64,000 nucleotides of DNA from Bacillus sp. SM2101 (GTDB lineage: Bacteria > Bacillota > Bacilli > Bacillales > SM2101), in NCBI RefSeq assembly GCF_018588585.1, contig NZ_JAEUFG010000002.1:76838-140837 (forward strand), written 5' to 3'. The notes under the pieces were generated by a model. That model saw only the letters and a list, made by a program, of their open reading frames with translations, ran no database searches and was not told the origin of the DNA. Positions 1 through 10,100 of the stretch are shown piece by piece. Made by a program: the position numbers and the translations under genes. How positions within the stretch are numbered: the stretch's first letter is position 1; every line of letters begins with the position of its first letter.

Positions 1-176
1 TACTATCCAATTCTCCATTTTTACTATCCAATTCACTACTTTTACTATCCGTACCCTTGTATTTACTATCCAATTCTCTACTTTTACTATCCGTACCCTT
101 GTATTTACTATCCAATTCTCCACTTTTACTATCCGTACCCTTGTATTTACTATCCAATTCTCTACTGTTACTGTCC
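1..176. repeat. 42-bp tandem repeat array (cut by window edge)
   Basis: The motif GTACCC recurs at 51, 93 and 135, giving an exact 42-bp period. Each unit consists of two related 21-bp halves that share TTTACTATCC; one half continues AATTCTCTAC, the other GTACCCTTGTA. The first 40 bases are further AATTC-type halves, so the array runs past the left edge. As 42 is a multiple of three, frames stay open on both strands; the minus strand would read a 14-residue ELDSKYKGTDSKS-like repeat. No gene start supports translation. It could be the end of a repetitive coding gene or a non-coding array. Confidence 0.9.
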
Positions 177-192
177 GAAGTCAAACTGTATG

Positions 193-214
193 AAAAAAAG
201 AGCCTTTTCGGCTC
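193..214 (-). terminator. Rho-independent terminator
   Basis: On the minus strand a GAGCC stem, GAAAA loop and GGCTC stem are followed by seven Ts. It sits downstream of the two-component operon and the dead acetyltransferase gene, and probably ends their shared transcript. Confidence 0.8.
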
Positions 215-247
215 CCAACCTACGCACTAAGCTTTAATCACGTTAGA

Positions 248-634
248 TCATTGTTTTATCGCAATCCTAAATGCATTATCAAGCTTCGAAGAAACAATGT
301 TAGGATAGTAATCCATCGCTTGTTTTGAAGATAATACAAAATAAGCGTCACTTGATCACCCACAACCTGTTGGGTGATCGCGATTAACTCTTTGCTAATA
401 CCTCTTTGTTAAAATGGTGCTGACACAGCTAAATCTGATAAGTAACAACAATAATAGTATGCAATGCCCACAAGCTCATCTCCATCCCAAGCACTCAAAA
501 CGTTGTTAAAATGTGAAAACACCTTCTCAATTCTTTCATGGTCATCATATGGTCGCTATATACTAGAACTTTGGAATACATGTGCAATGTCTTGCCGACA
601 TAATGGTACATTAATCTAGTAATTAATCACCGTA
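248..634 (-). pseudogene. Decayed GNAT-family acetyltransferase
   Basis: The minus strand encodes recognisable acetyltransferase sequence, with INVPLCRQDIAHVFQSS and then RPYDDHERIEKVFSHFNN, SAWDGDELVGIAYYY and YLSDLAVSAPF. It is broken by in-frame stops after VINY, after QSSSI and after SAPF. A one-base frame shift later restores YYPNIVSSKLDNAFRIAIKQ and a natural stop at 248-250. SAWDGDELVGIA resembles the GNAT beta-hairpin region. The gene lies between a two-component operon and its terminator and is non-functional as written. Confidence 0.75.
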
Positions 635-654
635 CTTTTCTCATTTTTATCTTC

Positions 655-1287
655 TTAGGTAATATCATTTTTCACAGCAAAGATGGCGAGTTGTGTGCGA
701 TCCCGTAAATCAAGCTTCTGTAGTATTTGCGTAATATGATTTTTTACAGTGCCTATCGACAAGTGCAATTCCTCAGAAATTTCCTTATTTGTTTTTCCTT
801 CGCCTACTAACTTTGTTACAGCAAGCTCACGGTTTGTTAATGGAATGTCTATTTTTCCCCGATGTCTATCTGTCAACAACCGAGGCATCACTTTTGCAGC
901 TACTTCGTCATGTATAGTCATACCTCCGTTTAAGCTACTATGTATTGCACTAACGAGTTTCGCTGGCTCTGCTGTTTTTAGCATAAAGCCATTGGCACCA
1001 TCTTTAAGTGCTTGCATTGCATATTCATCATCGTTAAACGTCGTTAATATTAATATTTTCACTTGTGGCCATCGCTGTTTAATTTGGCGAGTAGCTTCAA
1101 GACCATTCATATGGGGCATTCTTATATCCATTACAACAACGTCAACCATATGCTTCTCCAATTGTTCAATTGCCTCATGGCCATTTCCAGCTTGAGCCAC
1201 TACTTGAAATTGGTCTTCTTGTTCAATCATCATGACAAGTCCCTGCCTAACAATTGCTTGGTCTTCTACTACAATAATGTTATACAT
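655..1287 (-). CDS. NarL/LuxR-family response regulator
   Basis: A 210-residue regulator. Residues 1-120 are a receiver domain with acidic residues ED8-9, phospho-acceptor D54 in VVMDIRMP, T83 and K104 in FMLKTAEP. Residues about 148-205 form a LuxR-type helix-turn-helix (LTNRELAVTKLVGEGKTNKE, then a GTVKNHI recognition segment). It starts 2 bp after the stop of the sensor kinase gene, so the pair is co-transcribed and the kinase should phosphorylate it. YvfU- or LnrK-like regulators have the same layout, but no ABC exporter lies beside it, so the target and signal are unknown. Confidence 0.93.
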   Translation of the reverse strand: MYNIIVVEDQAIVRQGLVMMIEQEDQFQVVAQAGNGHEAIEQLEKHMVDVVVMDIRMPHMNGLEATRQIKQRWPQVKILILTTFNDDEYAMQALKDGANGFMLKTAEPAKLVSAIHSSLNGGMTIHDEVAAKVMPRLLTDRHRGKIDIPLTNRELAVTKLVGEGKTNKEISEELHLSIGTVKNHITQILQKLDLRDRTQLAIFAVKNDIT

Positions 1288-1289
1288 AT

Positions 1290-2396
1290 TTATATAACCT
1301 CCTTTGCATATACAGGAAATGATCCTTTAACTACAAAATGAGACTCTGTTTGATTGAAGTTTATATCCCCATTTAGCTCTTCAACACGTTTCTGCATGTT
1401 ACTTAGTCCAAATCCAATAGTAAAAGATTCGGTTTTAAAAATCTTATTCGTCACTTCAAAATAAAGATCTCCAACAGCTGATTTACCAATAGTTACAAAT
1501 ACTTCACGAGATTGTGCATGTCGCATCGCATTTGTTAGTGCCTCTTGTATAACTCTATATAAAGTAACACTTTGTTGATTGGACAAGCTCACAGATAAAG
1601 CTCCTTGCTTCGTCGTAAAATGCACGAGTATATGACTCTCTGATTCTAACTTTCTAATTAATTGAAGCACTGACGACAGACCTGCAAATTCTTCATCTTT
1701 AAGTGTTTTAACCGCATGCCTCGTTTCTTCTAAACTTTCACGAACAAGCTTTCTCAAAATTCCATATTCCTGTCGTTTTTCTTTCATCGAAAGCATTTCG
1801 ATTTGCATGAGCAATGCTGTTAATTTATGACCGACAGAATCATGAATCTCACGAGCAATTCCTGTTCTTTCTTCTAATCGAGCTGCCCGTTCATTTCGTA
1901 AACTAATACGTTTTAGATTTCGATATTCACCTAAAAGCTCTTCATACATGTCTTGTTTATAATTGGTCTCCGTCATTTTTTTATTTAACAAAATGCTCAA
2001 ATAATAAAAAAATATGAGTATAACAACCAATTCAACATTTATAGCATTAGTAAAAATCACCAGCATACCCATTAAACCGGCACTAACGGCTGAAAATAGT
2101 TGATAATGCTTTTGTGATAGTAGTGAAATAGCATCTATCGTTATATACAAAAATAGTAATTTACTAAAGGTATATTCGTCTTGAATAAACAAAACACTCG
2201 AAATAAACAACATACAAAGAAGCAGAGAATAGAATATTAGCTTTTTTTTAACAATAGGAATGAAAAAGAAACAGACGAACGACAAAGCACAAACCAAAAT
2301 GGATATGTACCACCTTGTTGAATAAGATACTTCTACATAGAGAAACCCTCCCCACAAAGCTGAAAAAGTAGTCAACCTTATTAAAAAGGTTTTCAT
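1290..2396 (-). CDS. NarL-type sensor histidine kinase
   Basis: About 368 residues. The N-terminal 140 residues form five or six membrane helices with hardly any extracytoplasmic loop, followed by a coiled linker. The dimerisation/phospho-acceptor region has H185 in REIHDSVGHKL, the HisKA_3 signature that pairs with NarL regulators. A C-terminal ATPase domain follows (N box around EALTNAMRHA, G box GFGLSNMQ). An upstream in-frame ATG exists at 2420, but AGGTGG at 2407-2412 sits 10 bases before the ATG at 2396, which is preferred. The lack of a sensor domain suggests it senses within the membrane. Confidence 0.9.
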   Translation of the reverse strand: MKTFLIRLTTFSALWGGFLYVEVSYSTRWYISILVCALSFVCFFFIPIVKKKLIFYSLLLCMLFISSVLFIQDEYTFSKLLFLYITIDAISLLSQKHYQLFSAVSAGLMGMLVIFTNAINVELVVILIFFYYLSILLNKKMTETNYKQDMYEELLGEYRNLKRISLRNERAARLEERTGIAREIHDSVGHKLTALLMQIEMLSMKEKRQEYGILRKLVRESLEETRHAVKTLKDEEFAGLSSVLQLIRKLESESHILVHFTTKQGALSVSLSNQQSVTLYRVIQEALTNAMRHAQSREVFVTIGKSAVGDLYFEVTNKIFKTESFTIGFGLSNMQKRVEELNGDINFNQTESHFVVKGSFPVYAKEVI

Positions 2397-2515
2397 ATAT
2401 AACACACCACCTGCATACAATTTACCTAATTATTTTCTGTATTCTTTATCCTTGTTGAACACGTTATATATTGATCATACCATTTTTTAACTTATAAAAA
2501 AATTCTAAAAATATC

Positions 2516-2544
2516 TTGCAAAACAGTCAAATCTATTGTAAATT
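2516..2544 (+). promoter_or_regulatory. Possible promoter of the methionine operon
   Basis: TTGCAA (2516-2521), a 17-bp spacer and TAAATT (2539-2544) form the best sigma-A-like pair upstream of the S-box. It would give about 130 bases of leader before the aptamer, longer than usual, so the assignment is weak. Confidence 0.35.
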
Positions 2545-2681
2545 TATATGCAATCAATATTTAATACATTAACTCATTCAACTTAAAATCATTAAATCAG
2601 GTGGTAAATATAGCCCACGTGATCGAAAGCTCCATCTTTTAGAGGTAGGAGTCTTAAAAACTAAGATAAATAAACAATTCA

Positions 2682-2799
2682 TCTTATCAAGAGAGGTGGA
2701 GGGACTGGCCCTTTGAAACCTCAGCAACCAGCCGAATTTATGGTCAGGTGCTAAATCCAGCAAGCGAAATGTATATACTTTTCGCTTGGAAGATAAGGA
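2682..2799 (+). promoter_or_regulatory. S-box (SAM-I) riboswitch aptamer
   Basis: The hallmark S-box segments appear in order: TCTTATCAAGAGAGGTGGAG, GGGACTGGCCC, GAAACCTCAGCAACC, GGTGCTAAATCCAGC and the closing GGAAGATAAGGAGAG. The outer stem pairs CTTATC with GATAAG. S-box RNAs bind S-adenosylmethionine and then stop transcription. It lies 5' of metI with an intrinsic terminator between, so high SAM should switch off the whole metI-metC-yitJ-metH operon. Confidence 0.95.
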
Positions 2800-2817
2800 G
2801 AGCTGATGATTAAACTC

Positions 2818-2846
2818 AAAGCCTTCTTATCAGAAGGCTTTTTTTA
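2818..2846 (+). terminator. S-box expression-platform terminator
   Basis: AAAGCCTTC (2818-2826), loop TTATCA and GAAGGCTTT (2833-2841) are followed by a T run. It lies 18 bases after the aptamer and about 105 bases before metI, the usual position for the SAM-dependent terminator. Confidence 0.9.
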
Positions 2847-2950
2847 TTTCTCTTTTATGGATTTAAAAGTCCTTAACGTTCTAAAACTACCACAAAACTT
2901 TACCACTTTAAACAAGTATAGAAAACCAAATGAAATGAGGAGGAATTTAT

Positions 2951-4075
2951 ATGACAAGAATAAATATCGAAACAGCATGTGCCCAGATTGGAAACAGAAG
3001 TGAAAATGTTACTGGGACGGTCAATCCACCTGTCTATTTGTCTACAGCCTATCGTCACACAGGTATAGGCGAATCTACAGGGTATGATTACATTCGAACG
3101 GGTAATCCAACACGACAAATTGTCGAACAGGCAATAACACAACTTGAGGAAGGTGATCAAGGCTTTGCTTGTAGTTCAGGTATGGCTGCGATTCAAACAG
3201 TATTAGCTCTCTTTGAGCAGGGTGATGAACTGATCGTTACACATGATTTATACGGAGGAACATATCGGCTATTTGAAGAATCTTTTCGAAAAAATGGGTT
3301 TACTTTTCACTATGCTGATTTTAGTGACATAAATGCTGTAGAAGGGTTAATAAACAGCAATACGAAAGCTTTATTTATAGAAACTCCAACAAATCCACTT
3401 ATGCAAGAGGTTGATTTAAAAATTGCAGCAGAGCTTGCAAAGAAAAATGATTTATTATTAATCGTGGACAATACATTTTATACTCCACTGTTACAAAAAC
3501 CTATAACTCAAGGGGCAGACATTGTCATCCATAGTGCGACAAAATACTTGGGGGGCCACAACGATGTGCTAGCAGGGTTAATTGTTTCAAAAGGAGAGGA
3601 GCTATCTGCTCAACTCGGTAATTACCATAACGCAATTGGTGCTGTATTATCACCTTTTGATTCATGGTTACTCATCCGTGGAATGAAAACTCTTCATTTA
3701 CGTCTAAAACAGCATGAAGAAAATGCAAAAAAAATCGCTTCATTTTTGCAAACGCATGAAGATATTGTAGAAATCTATTATCCACAGCGTGGTGGCATGT
3801 TGTCGTTTAAAATTCGAGAAGAAAAGTGGGTTAATCCATTTTTACAAAACTTACGCCTAATCACTTTTGCTGAAAGTCTTGGTGGCGTTGAAAGCTTCAT
3901 CACCTATCCAGCTACACAAACACATGCAGATATACCTGAAGAAATAAGAGTTGCAAACGGAATTTGCAATCGCTTATTAAGATTTTCAATAGGTATCGAG
4001 AATGCTGATGATCTCATAGATGACCTTATATCAGCATTAAAAGCTGCTAAGGAAGGAGTAAACACCTATGACTAA
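2951..4075 (+). CDS. metI: MetI: cystathionine gamma-synthase / O-acylhomoserine thiolyase
   Basis: A 374-residue PLP enzyme of the Cys/Met metabolism family, matching the usual length. PLP lysine K198 lies in HSATKYLGG; YIRTGNPTR and SSGMAAI bind the cofactor phosphate and D173 (VDNTF) contacts its ring. In Bacillus, MetI joins an acylated homoserine with cysteine (cystathionine) or sulfide (homocysteine). AGGAGG lies a few bases before the ATG. It is the first gene after the S-box and overlaps metC by 8 bases. Exact substrate preference cannot be read from sequence. Confidence 0.93.
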   Translation: MTRINIETACAQIGNRSENVTGTVNPPVYLSTAYRHTGIGESTGYDYIRTGNPTRQIVEQAITQLEEGDQGFACSSGMAAIQTVLALFEQGDELIVTHDLYGGTYRLFEESFRKNGFTFHYADFSDINAVEGLINSNTKALFIETPTNPLMQEVDLKIAAELAKKNDLLLIVDNTFYTPLLQKPITQGADIVIHSATKYLGGHNDVLAGLIVSKGEELSAQLGNYHNAIGAVLSPFDSWLLIRGMKTLHLRLKQHEENAKKIASFLQTHEDIVEIYYPQRGGMLSFKIREEKWVNPFLQNLRLITFAESLGGVESFITYPATQTHADIPEEIRVANGICNRLLRFSIGIENADDLIDDLISALKAAKEGVNTYD

Positions 4076-5252
4076 TTCATTTTCTGATCAAACTAAGCTA
4101 CTTCATAATAAGCATAAAGTAGATCCTCATACAGGAGCAGTAAGTGTTGCAATTCAGCATGCATCAACATTTCATCAAGATGATTTAGAGAATTTTTCAA
4201 AATATGACTATAGTCGTTCTGGTAATCCTACCCGTGAAGCTTTAGAAGAGACGATAGCAGAATTAGAAAATGGTGTGAGAGGCTTTGCTTTTTCCTCTGG
4301 AATGGCAGCCATATCAAGTGCTTTTATGCTGTTATCAAAAGGAGATCACGTCCTCATAAGTGAGGATGTGTACGGTGGAACATTTCGGGTTGTAACGGAG
4401 GTACTAACCAAATTCGGCATCGATCACACATTTGTTGACATGACGAACTTACAGGACGTTAAAAACTCTATTCAAACAAATACGAAGGTAATATATATTG
4501 AGACACCGTCAAACCCTTTACTTAAAGTGACTAATATTAGAGCGATTGTCACACTAGCTAAAAAGCAAGGTTGTCTCACATTTTTAGACAATACGTTTAT
4601 GACTCCAATTTTACAGCGACCATTGGATTTAGGTATAGATATCGTTTTGCATAGTGCAACAAAATTCATATCAGGACATAGTGATGTCATCGCGGGGCTA
4701 GCCGTTGTCAAAGATGAGCAGTTAGCCACCCAACTTGCCTTTATTCAAAATGCATTCGGTGCAGTCCTTGGGGTTCAAGATGCTTGGCTCGTCTTACGAG
4801 GCATAAAAACATTGCACGTCCGCATGACACAATCTTCACAAAGCGCATTACAGCTTGCGCAATTTTTACAACAACACCCCAAAGTTGAGGAGGTTTACTA
4901 CCCAGGTTTAACTGACCATGAAGGATATACCCTTCAACAAGAGCAGTCTACTAGCCCAGGTGCTGTATTATCTTTTAAATTAAAGAATGTTGAAAGTGTA
5001 CGTATTCTTTCAAAATATATAAAAATACCAGTATTCGCTGTTAGCCTAGGTGCTGTTGAATCCATTTTATCTTATCCGGCAAAAATGTCGCATGCAGCTA
5101 TGCCTGCTCAAGAAAGAAATAAAAGAGGAATCACTGACGGGCTTTTGCGACTATCTGTTGGTCTTGAAAATCCTCTTGATCTTATAGCAGATTTCTCACA
5201 AGCATTAGATCAACTTCCAACACAGCAGCCAGAGTATAAGGTGAGCCTATGA
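4068..5252 (+). CDS. metC: MetC: cystathionine beta-lyase
   Basis: A 394-residue paralogue of the preceding gene, with YDYSRSGNPTR, FSSGMA, LDNTFMTP and PLP lysine K199 in HSATKF. Cystathionine beta-lyase splits cystathionine into homocysteine, pyruvate and ammonia. Its place directly after metI, overlapping by 8 bases, and before the homocysteine methylation genes matches the Bacillus metI-metC arrangement. Its stop overlaps the start of yitJ by four bases, so translation is probably coupled. The family alone does not exclude gamma-lyase activity; gene order supports MetC. Confidence 0.92.
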   Translation: MTNSFSDQTKLLHNKHKVDPHTGAVSVAIQHASTFHQDDLENFSKYDYSRSGNPTREALEETIAELENGVRGFAFSSGMAAISSAFMLLSKGDHVLISEDVYGGTFRVVTEVLTKFGIDHTFVDMTNLQDVKNSIQTNTKVIYIETPSNPLLKVTNIRAIVTLAKKQGCLTFLDNTFMTPILQRPLDLGIDIVLHSATKFISGHSDVIAGLAVVKDEQLATQLAFIQNAFGAVLGVQDAWLVLRGIKTLHVRMTQSSQSALQLAQFLQQHPKVEEVYYPGLTDHEGYTLQQEQSTSPGAVLSFKLKNVESVRILSKYIKIPVFAVSLGAVESILSYPAKMSHAAMPAQERNKRGITDGLLRLSVGLENPLDLIADFSQALDQLPTQQPEYKVSL

Positions 5253-7102
5253 AACTACTAGAACGTTTAAAAAATGACATTTTAATTGCTGACGGTGCGA
5301 TGGGGACCCTCCTCTATTCATACGGTGTCGACTATTGTTTTGAGGAACTTAACCTCACTCAACCAAATCGGATCCAACAAGTACATGAAGCATATATTCA
5401 AGCAGGAGCTAATGTTATCCAAACTAATACGTATGGAGCAAATCGTGTTAAATTAGCTAGATACGACCTTGAAAATAAAGTAAAAGAAATTAATAGAGCT
5501 GCAGTTCAAATAGCAAAACGTTCCATCGGGAAAAGTAACGAGCATTATATATTAGGAACTATAGGTGGAATTCGTGGCGTAAGGAAAAGTATTGCCGAAC
5601 TTGAAGAAATTAAAGGGGCTTTTATCGAACAGCTTGATGCACTGTTAGAAGCAAATGTTGATGGAATCTTACTGGAAACCTATTATGACATTGAAGAACT
5701 ATACACCGTACTGCAAGAAGTAAGGAAAAGAACAACAAAACCAGTCGTTGCCCAAGTGTCTATGCATGAAGTTGGCGTACTACAGGATGGTACCCCATTA
5801 CATGAAGCATTTTCAAAGCTCGAGCAACTTGGAGCAAATGTGATTGGAACAAACTGCCGACTCGGTCCTTATCATACAATTAAGTCACTTGAGCAAGTTC
5901 CTTTGCCTAACAATGCATACCTTTCTGCCTACCCTAATGCAAGTTTACCAGACTTAGTTGATGGAAGACTGATTTATGAATCTGATGCTGAATATTTTGC
6001 AGAGGCAGCTATTAGCATGCGCGAGCAAGGAGTTAGATTGTTAGGTGGTTGTTGTGGAACGACACCAAAGCATATTGAGGCGATGAGGAAAGCAATAAAT
6101 GGTTTAACTCCAATTGATGAAAAACGTGTAAAGGAGCGTAAACCAATTTCAGTCAGTAAGCCTACCGTTGCTGCTGAACCTCATTTACACGAAATGGTAC
6201 AGTCTAGACGCACAGTCATTGTTGAGCTTGATTCACCGAAACATTTGGATACAGATACATTTTTCAAAGGTGCACAAGCACTTCAACAGGCTGGGGTTGA
6301 TGTGATTACCTTAGCAGATAACTCTCTAGCAACTCCACGCATAAGTAATGTTGCAGTTGCTTCAATTTTAAAAGAAAAATATAATATACGCCCTCTCGTT
6401 CATATTACTTGTCGTGATCGAAACATCATAGGGCTTCAATCACATATTATGGGTATTCATACACTTGGTATTAATCAAGTATTGGCTGTAACTGGTGATC
6501 CGACTAAAGTTGGTAATTTTCCAGGTGCTACTTCAGTATATGATGTTTCATCATTTGAATTAATACAAATGATCAAACAATTTAATAACGGACAGTCTAT
6601 CTCAGGAACGTCATTAAAATTACAGACGAACTTCGGTGTTTCAGCTGCCTTTAACCCAAATGTCCGTCATTTAGAACCAACCGTAAAAAGGCTTGAAAAG
6701 AAAATCGCATTCGGTGCTGATTCATTTATTAGTCAGCCTGTGTTTAGCCAAGAGCAAATAATCCAAATATATAAAGCGACCAAGCATTTACAAGTTCCTA
6801 TCTTTCTTGGTATTATGCCGTTAACAAACTATCGTAATGCCCAATTTTTACACCATGAGGTTCCTGGTATTAAGCTTGCTGATGACATCTTACACCGTAT
6901 GAAGAGCTGTGGAGACGATAGAGAAATATGCTCAGCAGAAGGTGTGAAAATTGCACAGGAGTTAATAGATACGGCTATGGAATATTTTAAAGGAATCTAT
7001 TTAATTACACCATTTTTACGCTATGACATGACTGTAGCATTAACAAACTATATCCGTAAAAAAGATGGAGTAAGAGAAAGGAAGGTTCATCATGTGCTTT
7101 GA
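5249..7102 (+). CDS. yitJ: Bifunctional homocysteine S-methyltransferase / methylenetetrahydrofolate reductase
   Basis: A 617-residue two-domain protein. Residues 1-285 are a homocysteine S-methyltransferase barrel (IADGAMGTLL near the N-terminus) with zinc ligands C203 (GTNCRLG), C268 and C269 (GGCCGTT). Residues about 315-605 are a MetF-type methylenetetrahydrofolate reductase (VIVELDSPK, ITCRDRN, ALAVTGDP-like LAVTGDPTK, FISQPVF). This is the YitJ architecture of Bacillus. The reductase makes methyl-tetrahydrofolate, which the downstream MetH uses. It overlaps metC by 4 bases and metH by 11. Confidence 0.95.
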   Translation: MKLLERLKNDILIADGAMGTLLYSYGVDYCFEELNLTQPNRIQQVHEAYIQAGANVIQTNTYGANRVKLARYDLENKVKEINRAAVQIAKRSIGKSNEHYILGTIGGIRGVRKSIAELEEIKGAFIEQLDALLEANVDGILLETYYDIEELYTVLQEVRKRTTKPVVAQVSMHEVGVLQDGTPLHEAFSKLEQLGANVIGTNCRLGPYHTIKSLEQVPLPNNAYLSAYPNASLPDLVDGRLIYESDAEYFAEAAISMREQGVRLLGGCCGTTPKHIEAMRKAINGLTPIDEKRVKERKPISVSKPTVAAEPHLHEMVQSRRTVIVELDSPKHLDTDTFFKGAQALQQAGVDVITLADNSLATPRISNVAVASILKEKYNIRPLVHITCRDRNIIGLQSHIMGIHTLGINQVLAVTGDPTKVGNFPGATSVYDVSSFELIQMIKQFNNGQSISGTSLKLQTNFGVSAAFNPNVRHLEPTVKRLEKKIAFGADSFISQPVFSQEQIIQIYKATKHLQVPIFLGIMPLTNYRNAQFLHHEVPGIKLADDILHRMKSCGDDREICSAEGVKIAQELIDTAMEYFKGIYLITPFLRYDMTVALTNYIRKKDGVRERKVHHVL

Positions 7103-10100
7103 GCGTTTTCAACAAGAGATCAACAAGCGAATTTTAATAATTGATGGAGCAATGGGGACGATGCTTCAAGAAGCAAACCTAACAGCTGAAGATTTTGGAG
7201 GAGAAGAACTTGACGGCTGTAACGAACATTTAAACATCACAGCTCCTCATGTCATTGACTGGGTTCACCGATCTTATCTAGAAGCGGGGGCTGATATCAT
7301 TGAAACGAACACTTTTGGAGGAACCCCCCTCGTTCTAAATGAATACCAACTCGGACATAAAGCCTATGATATAAACAAAATTGCAGCTGAAATTGCCAAA
7401 AAAGCAGCCGAGGATTTCTCAACTACTGATAAGCCTCGCTTTGTTGCTGGATCTATGGGACCAACAACAAAAACACTTTCTGTTACTGGTGGAACAACAT
7501 TTTCTGAATTAGTTAATGAGTATGAAACACAAGCTAAAGGCTTAATTGATGGTGGCTGTGACCTTTTATTACTTGAAACATGTCAAGATATGCTTAATGT
7601 AAAAGCTGCTTTTTTTGGTATTAATAATGCTTTTACATTAACAAATAAAACCTTACCACTCATGGTTTCAGTTACGATAGAACCGATGGGTACAACGCTT
7701 GCTGGACAAAATATTGAAGCATTTTATTTATCTTTAGAGCACATGCAACCAGTATCCATCGGCTTAAATTGTGCGACAGGCCCTGAATTTATGACCGACC
7801 ATCTACGCACATTATCACAATTATCTCAAACAGCTGTGAGCTGTTACCCTAATGCTGGTTTACCTGATGAAGAAGGTCAATATCATGAGTCTCCACAATC
7901 ATTAGCAAGGAAAATAGCAGGCTTTGCTAAAAATGGTTGGCTAAACATTATTGGAGGGTGCTGTGGGACAACACCTGAACATATCCGAGCGATTGCAAAA
8001 GAGGTAGAAGGTCTTAAGCCTCGAAGTGTCCAAGAAGGTAATCATCAACACACTGTAGCTGGGATAGAACCACTTATATACGATGATTCTATGCGACCGT
8101 TATTAGTTGGAGAGCGTACAAATGTAATCGGCTCAAGAAAATTTAAAAACCTCATTGCTGATGGTAAGTTTGAAGAAGCTGCTGAAGTCGGTAGAGCACA
8201 AGTAAAAGGTGGGGCCCACGTAGTTGATATTTGTCTAGCCGATCCAGACCGCGAAGAGCTAGATGATATGGAGCAATTTATTCAAGAAGTTGTAAAAAAG
8301 GTGAAAGTACCACTTGTTATTGATTCTACAGATGAAGCAGTGATAGAAAAAGCGCTATCTTATTCACAAGGAAAGGTGATCATTAACTCAATTAACCTAG
8401 AAGATGGCGAAGAACGTTTTGAAAAGGTCGTTCCACTTATTCATCGATATGGGGCTGCTGTTGTTGTTGGAACCATTGATGAAATTGGCATGGCTGTAAC
8501 GAGAGAACGGAAGCTAGAGGTCGCAAAACGTTCCTATGATCTACTAGTAAATAAATATAAACTTAAGCCAGAAAATATTATATTTGACCCTCTCGTCTTC
8601 CCTGTAGGTACAGGTGATGAGCAGTATATAGGCTCAGCGAAGGAAACTGTTGAAGGGATTAGGCTTATTAAAGAAAAATTACCACATTGTTTAACAATGC
8701 TTGGCATAAGCAACGTCTCTTTCGGATTACCTGGTGTAGGGCGTGAAATTTTAAATGCCGTTTTCCTTTATCATTGCACAGTAGCTGGTTTAGATTATGC
8801 GATTGTCAATACACAAAAGCTTGAAAGATTTGCTTCCATTCCACAAGAAGAAGTGACTCTAGCAGAGAATTTATTATTTGAAACAACAGATGACATTCTA
8901 GCTGAATTTACAGCTTTTTATCGCGGGAAAAAGAAGGAGCCGAAAAAAGCAGCCATCAATAGATCCCTTCCAGAACGACTCGCTGACTATGTGATTGAAG
9001 GTACGAAGGAAGGCTTAATACCTGACTTAGAAATCGCCTTAACTAAATATGATACACCGTTAGATATTATTAACGGACCTCTTATGGAAGGTATGGCTGA
9101 AGTCGGTCGTCTCTTCAACGACAATCAGCTGATCGTAGCGGAAGTATTACAAAGTGCAGAAGTGATGAAAGCTTCGGTTTCCTTCCTCGAGCCTTATATG
9201 GAAACAAATGATGGAGCTGGTCATGGAAAAGGGAAAGTATTATTGGCAACTGTTAAAGGTGATGTCCACGATATAGGTAAAAACCTTGTAGAAATTATTT
9301 TAAGCAATAATGGCTTTCAAGTCGTTGACCTAGGTATCAAAGTGACACCACAACAGCTGATATCAGCCATTCAACAAGAACAGCCTGATATCATCGGCTT
9401 ATCAGGGTTACTCGTTAAATCAGCTCAACAAATGGTCTTAACTGCTCAAGATATGAGCCAATCAAACATATCAATTCCTATATTAGTTGGTGGGGCAGCT
9501 CTATCTCGAAAATTTACCGATCGAAAAATTGCTCCCGAATACGAAGGTCCAGTCCTATACGCGAAAGATGCGATGGATGGCCTTTCAATCGTTAACCGCC
9601 TGCAAGATGAAGACGAAAAGAATAAGATTTTATCAGATGTAGCAACGAAGAAAGAAGCTTATAAACAGATCAATACAGCTACTAAAAAAGAAACTGCTGT
9701 AGCCGTATTAGAAAAAATTAAATCTAGTGTAGCGACTAATATTCCAATAACATTGCCAAATGATTTAAAAAGGCATGTCTTAAAAGGTTATCCTATAGGT
9801 CATCTTGAGCCATATATTAACATGCGCATGTTATTAGGACATCATTTAGGGCTCAAAGGAAAGGTAGATCAGTTAATAGCTGAACAAGATGAGCGAGCAC
9901 TTGCCTTAAAAGAAGTAGTTGATAACTTACTTCTTGAAGCAAAAACAGCTAACCTATTACGAACTGCAGCTGTTTATCAATTTTTCCCTGCTCAATCAAA
10001 AGACGATGACGTCATCATTTACGACCCAAATGATAAAACAACAATCCTAGAACGTTTTACGTTTCCTCGACAACGTAAAAAGCCATATTTATGTTTGGCT

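Noticed and set aside
1-176. CRISPR array
   Set aside because: The units are joined directly, with no unique spacers, and the 21-bp halves are related to one another; it is a tandem repeat.
2578-2763. Minus-strand open frame of 61 codons
   Set aside because: It is antisense to the conserved S-box aptamer and has no ribosome binding site.
2806-3003. Open frame of 65 codons across the S-box terminator
   Set aside because: It starts in the riboswitch expression platform, overlaps metI in another frame and is explained by regulatory RNA.
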